Shown in pieces: positions 6,332 through 6,666 of a DNA stretch of 6,666 nucleotides (the first letter of the stretch is position 1; the number at the start of each line of letters is the position of its first letter). A program made the position numbers and the translations under genes. Source of the DNA: an uncultured Collinsella sp. (GTDB lineage Bacteria; Actinomycetota; Coriobacteriia; Coriobacteriales; Coriobacteriaceae); the NCBI GenBank assembly GCA_905209765.1, contig CAJLUE010000085.1, forward strand, positions 1-6,666, read 5' to 3'. A model generated the notes under the pieces. That model did not search any database and had not been told where the DNA came from. It saw only the letters and a program-made list of their open reading frames with translations.

Positions 6332-6359
6332 GGTGGGGCCCCACCCATGCCCACGGCAT
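6332..6359. repeat. GC-rich palindrome pair
   Basis: GGTGGGGCCCCACC (6332-6345) is a perfect 14-base palindrome. It is followed at once by ATGCC-CAC-GGCAT (6347-6359), a 5-bp inverted repeat. The pair is flanked by two direct copies of GGCCCGCC (6321-6328 and 6361-6368). Its role is unknown: a structured RNA, a protein site or a scar of earlier insertion are all possible. Confidence 0.4.
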
Positions 6360-6534
6360 AGGCCCGCCAGAGCTAGAGGGACTTCGTCATTCTTGTCTGG
6401 TAACTCTCAAATAAAGCGCAGAAAGTATGGAGGAGCGCCGAACGGTCCTGCTGAACTCGTCGCCAACCGGCGTCAACCAGTGTGGAGATGGTTCAAGCAG
6501 GCATCCTGTTCGAAAAATGCCGTTATTAATTGAT

Positions 6535-6556
6535 TTCGACCAAAATTCGACCAAGA
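6535..6556 (+). repeat. Tandem 11-base direct repeats beside the right att site
   Basis: TTCGACCAAAA (6535-6545) is followed directly by TTCGACCAAGA (6546-6556), one base different. A third copy is within 6271-6283. Short direct repeats near one end are typical of arm-type integrase sites. The sequence also resembles the edge of the att core in inverse orientation. The role is inferred. Confidence 0.5.
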
Positions 6557-6565
6557 TTGAAAGTC

Positions 6566-6604
6566 AAAAAAGAAACAGCCCAGAGAAACAATGCCTCTGA
6601 GCTG
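6566..6604 (-). terminator. Element-borne terminator now serving the initiator tRNA
   Basis: On the minus strand, CAGCTCAGAG (6604-6595) pairs with CTCTGGGCTG (6585-6576) around a 9-base loop with one G-U wobble. It is followed by TTTCTTTTTT (6575-6566). It begins 10 bases after the CCA end of the intact tRNA, the same spacing as the native terminator at 2622. It lies inside the island, so the element supplies a replacement terminator. Confidence 0.82.
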
Positions 6605-6611
6605 CTAAAAG

Positions 6612-6657
6612 TCTTGGTCGCGGGGGCAGGATTTGAACCTACGACCTCCGGGTTATG
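6612..6657 (-). repeat. Right attachment-site repeat within the intact tRNA gene
   Basis: These 46 bases are identical to 2630-2675. They cover the tRNA from the first anticodon base to three bases past CCA. On the usual model, this 3' half came from the incoming element and restores a complete tRNA. Confidence 0.88.
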
Positions 6658-6666
6658 AGCCCGGCG
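6615..6666 (-). tRNA. Initiator tRNA-Met (CAT), 5' part beyond the window
   Basis: Reading leftward from the window edge: anticodon stem CCGGG, loop CTCATAA, stem CCCGG; variable loop AGGTC; T arm GTAGG-TTCAAAT-CCTGC; acceptor strand CCCCGCG; discriminator A; encoded CCA ending at 6615. Three consecutive G-C pairs (GGG:CCC) bordering the CTCATAA loop are the hallmark of initiator rather than elongator tRNA-Met, used for translation start. The D arm and 5' acceptor strand are outside the window. The 3' half is the island's integration target. Confidence 0.93.

Larger units (their letters stand above)
2630..6657. mobile_element. Small genomic island integrated in the initiator tRNA-Met gene; no integrase visible
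   Basis: The island is bounded by 46-bp direct repeats of the tRNA 3' half, 3,982 bases apart. The complete tRNA lies at the right and the 3' fragment at the left. That is the arrangement left when an element carrying its own copy of the tRNA 3' end integrates. The cargo is a frameshifted AlbA_2/HATPase gene, a DUF4268 nuclease-like gene, a 51-codon small gene and an unrecognised gene. Neither strand encodes a recognisable tyrosine or serine recombinase, excisionase, relaxase or replication protein. It is probably a decayed or satellite element mobilised in trans. Confidence 0.82.

Noticed and set aside
6208..6405. Minus-strand open stretch of about 65 codons ending ...GSLRPLSKMVTSEL
   Set aside because: It has no good start codon or ribosome-binding site and crosses the GC-rich palindrome. 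It is more likely leader or promoter DNA of the 94-codon gene.
6333..6585. Short plus-strand frames at 6333-6533 and from ATG 6428
   Set aside because: No recognisable protein; they run through palindromes, direct repeats and the terminator. I looked for integrase motifs (HxLRHxxA, catalytic Tyr region) and found none.

Overview
The window reads as a bacterial chromosome with GC-rich coding DNA and Shine-Dalgarno sites. It carries a flavoenzyme and an initiator tRNA of general bacterial type. My best guess is a gut anaerobe of the Coriobacteriia (Collinsella-like). That rests on protein character and codon use only and was not checked by any search.

Layout, left to right. (1) Positions 1-154 hold non-coding DNA with a strong hairpin that probably ends the gene to its right. 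(2) Positions 155-2185 (minus strand) encode a complete 676-residue oxidoreductase: an Old Yellow Enzyme-type FMN barrel, a four-cysteine iron-sulfur site and an FAD/NAD(P)H module. (3) Positions 2186-2590 hold no gene. They contain three consecutive, related long inverted repeats that can fold into hairpins, the first with a 23-bp perfect stem. (4) Positions 2594-2622 hold the original terminator of a minus-strand tRNA. (5) Positions 2630-6657 are a compact genomic island of about 4 kb, bounded by 46-bp direct repeats of the 3' half of an initiator tRNA-Met gene. The intact tRNA, cut by the window edge, is at the right (6615-6666). The orphan 3' half is at the left (2633-2675). This is the usual outcome of site-specific integration into a tRNA gene with crossover at or near the anticodon loop. 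I see no integrase in the island, so it looks like a remnant or a non-autonomous element.

Island cargo. A rightward gene (2854-4525) encodes an AlbA_2 (Schlafen-type) plus HATPase plus winged-helix protein, broken by one frameshift near 3853. It sits behind a dense cluster of GACTA/TAGTC sites and a perfect 14-bp inverted repeat. Converging on it is a leftward cluster: an unrecognised protein of about 94 residues (possibly frameshifted near its N-terminus), a 51-residue small protein overlapping the next start by 14 bases, and a 310-residue DUF4268 protein with a PD-(D/E)XK-like nuclease core. The pairing of a predicted nucleic-acid-binding ATPase with a predicted nuclease in a tRNA island suggests defence-type cargo. 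That is inference. The right end holds short direct repeats resembling one edge of the att core in inverse orientation, a GC-rich palindrome and an element-borne terminator that now serves the tRNA.
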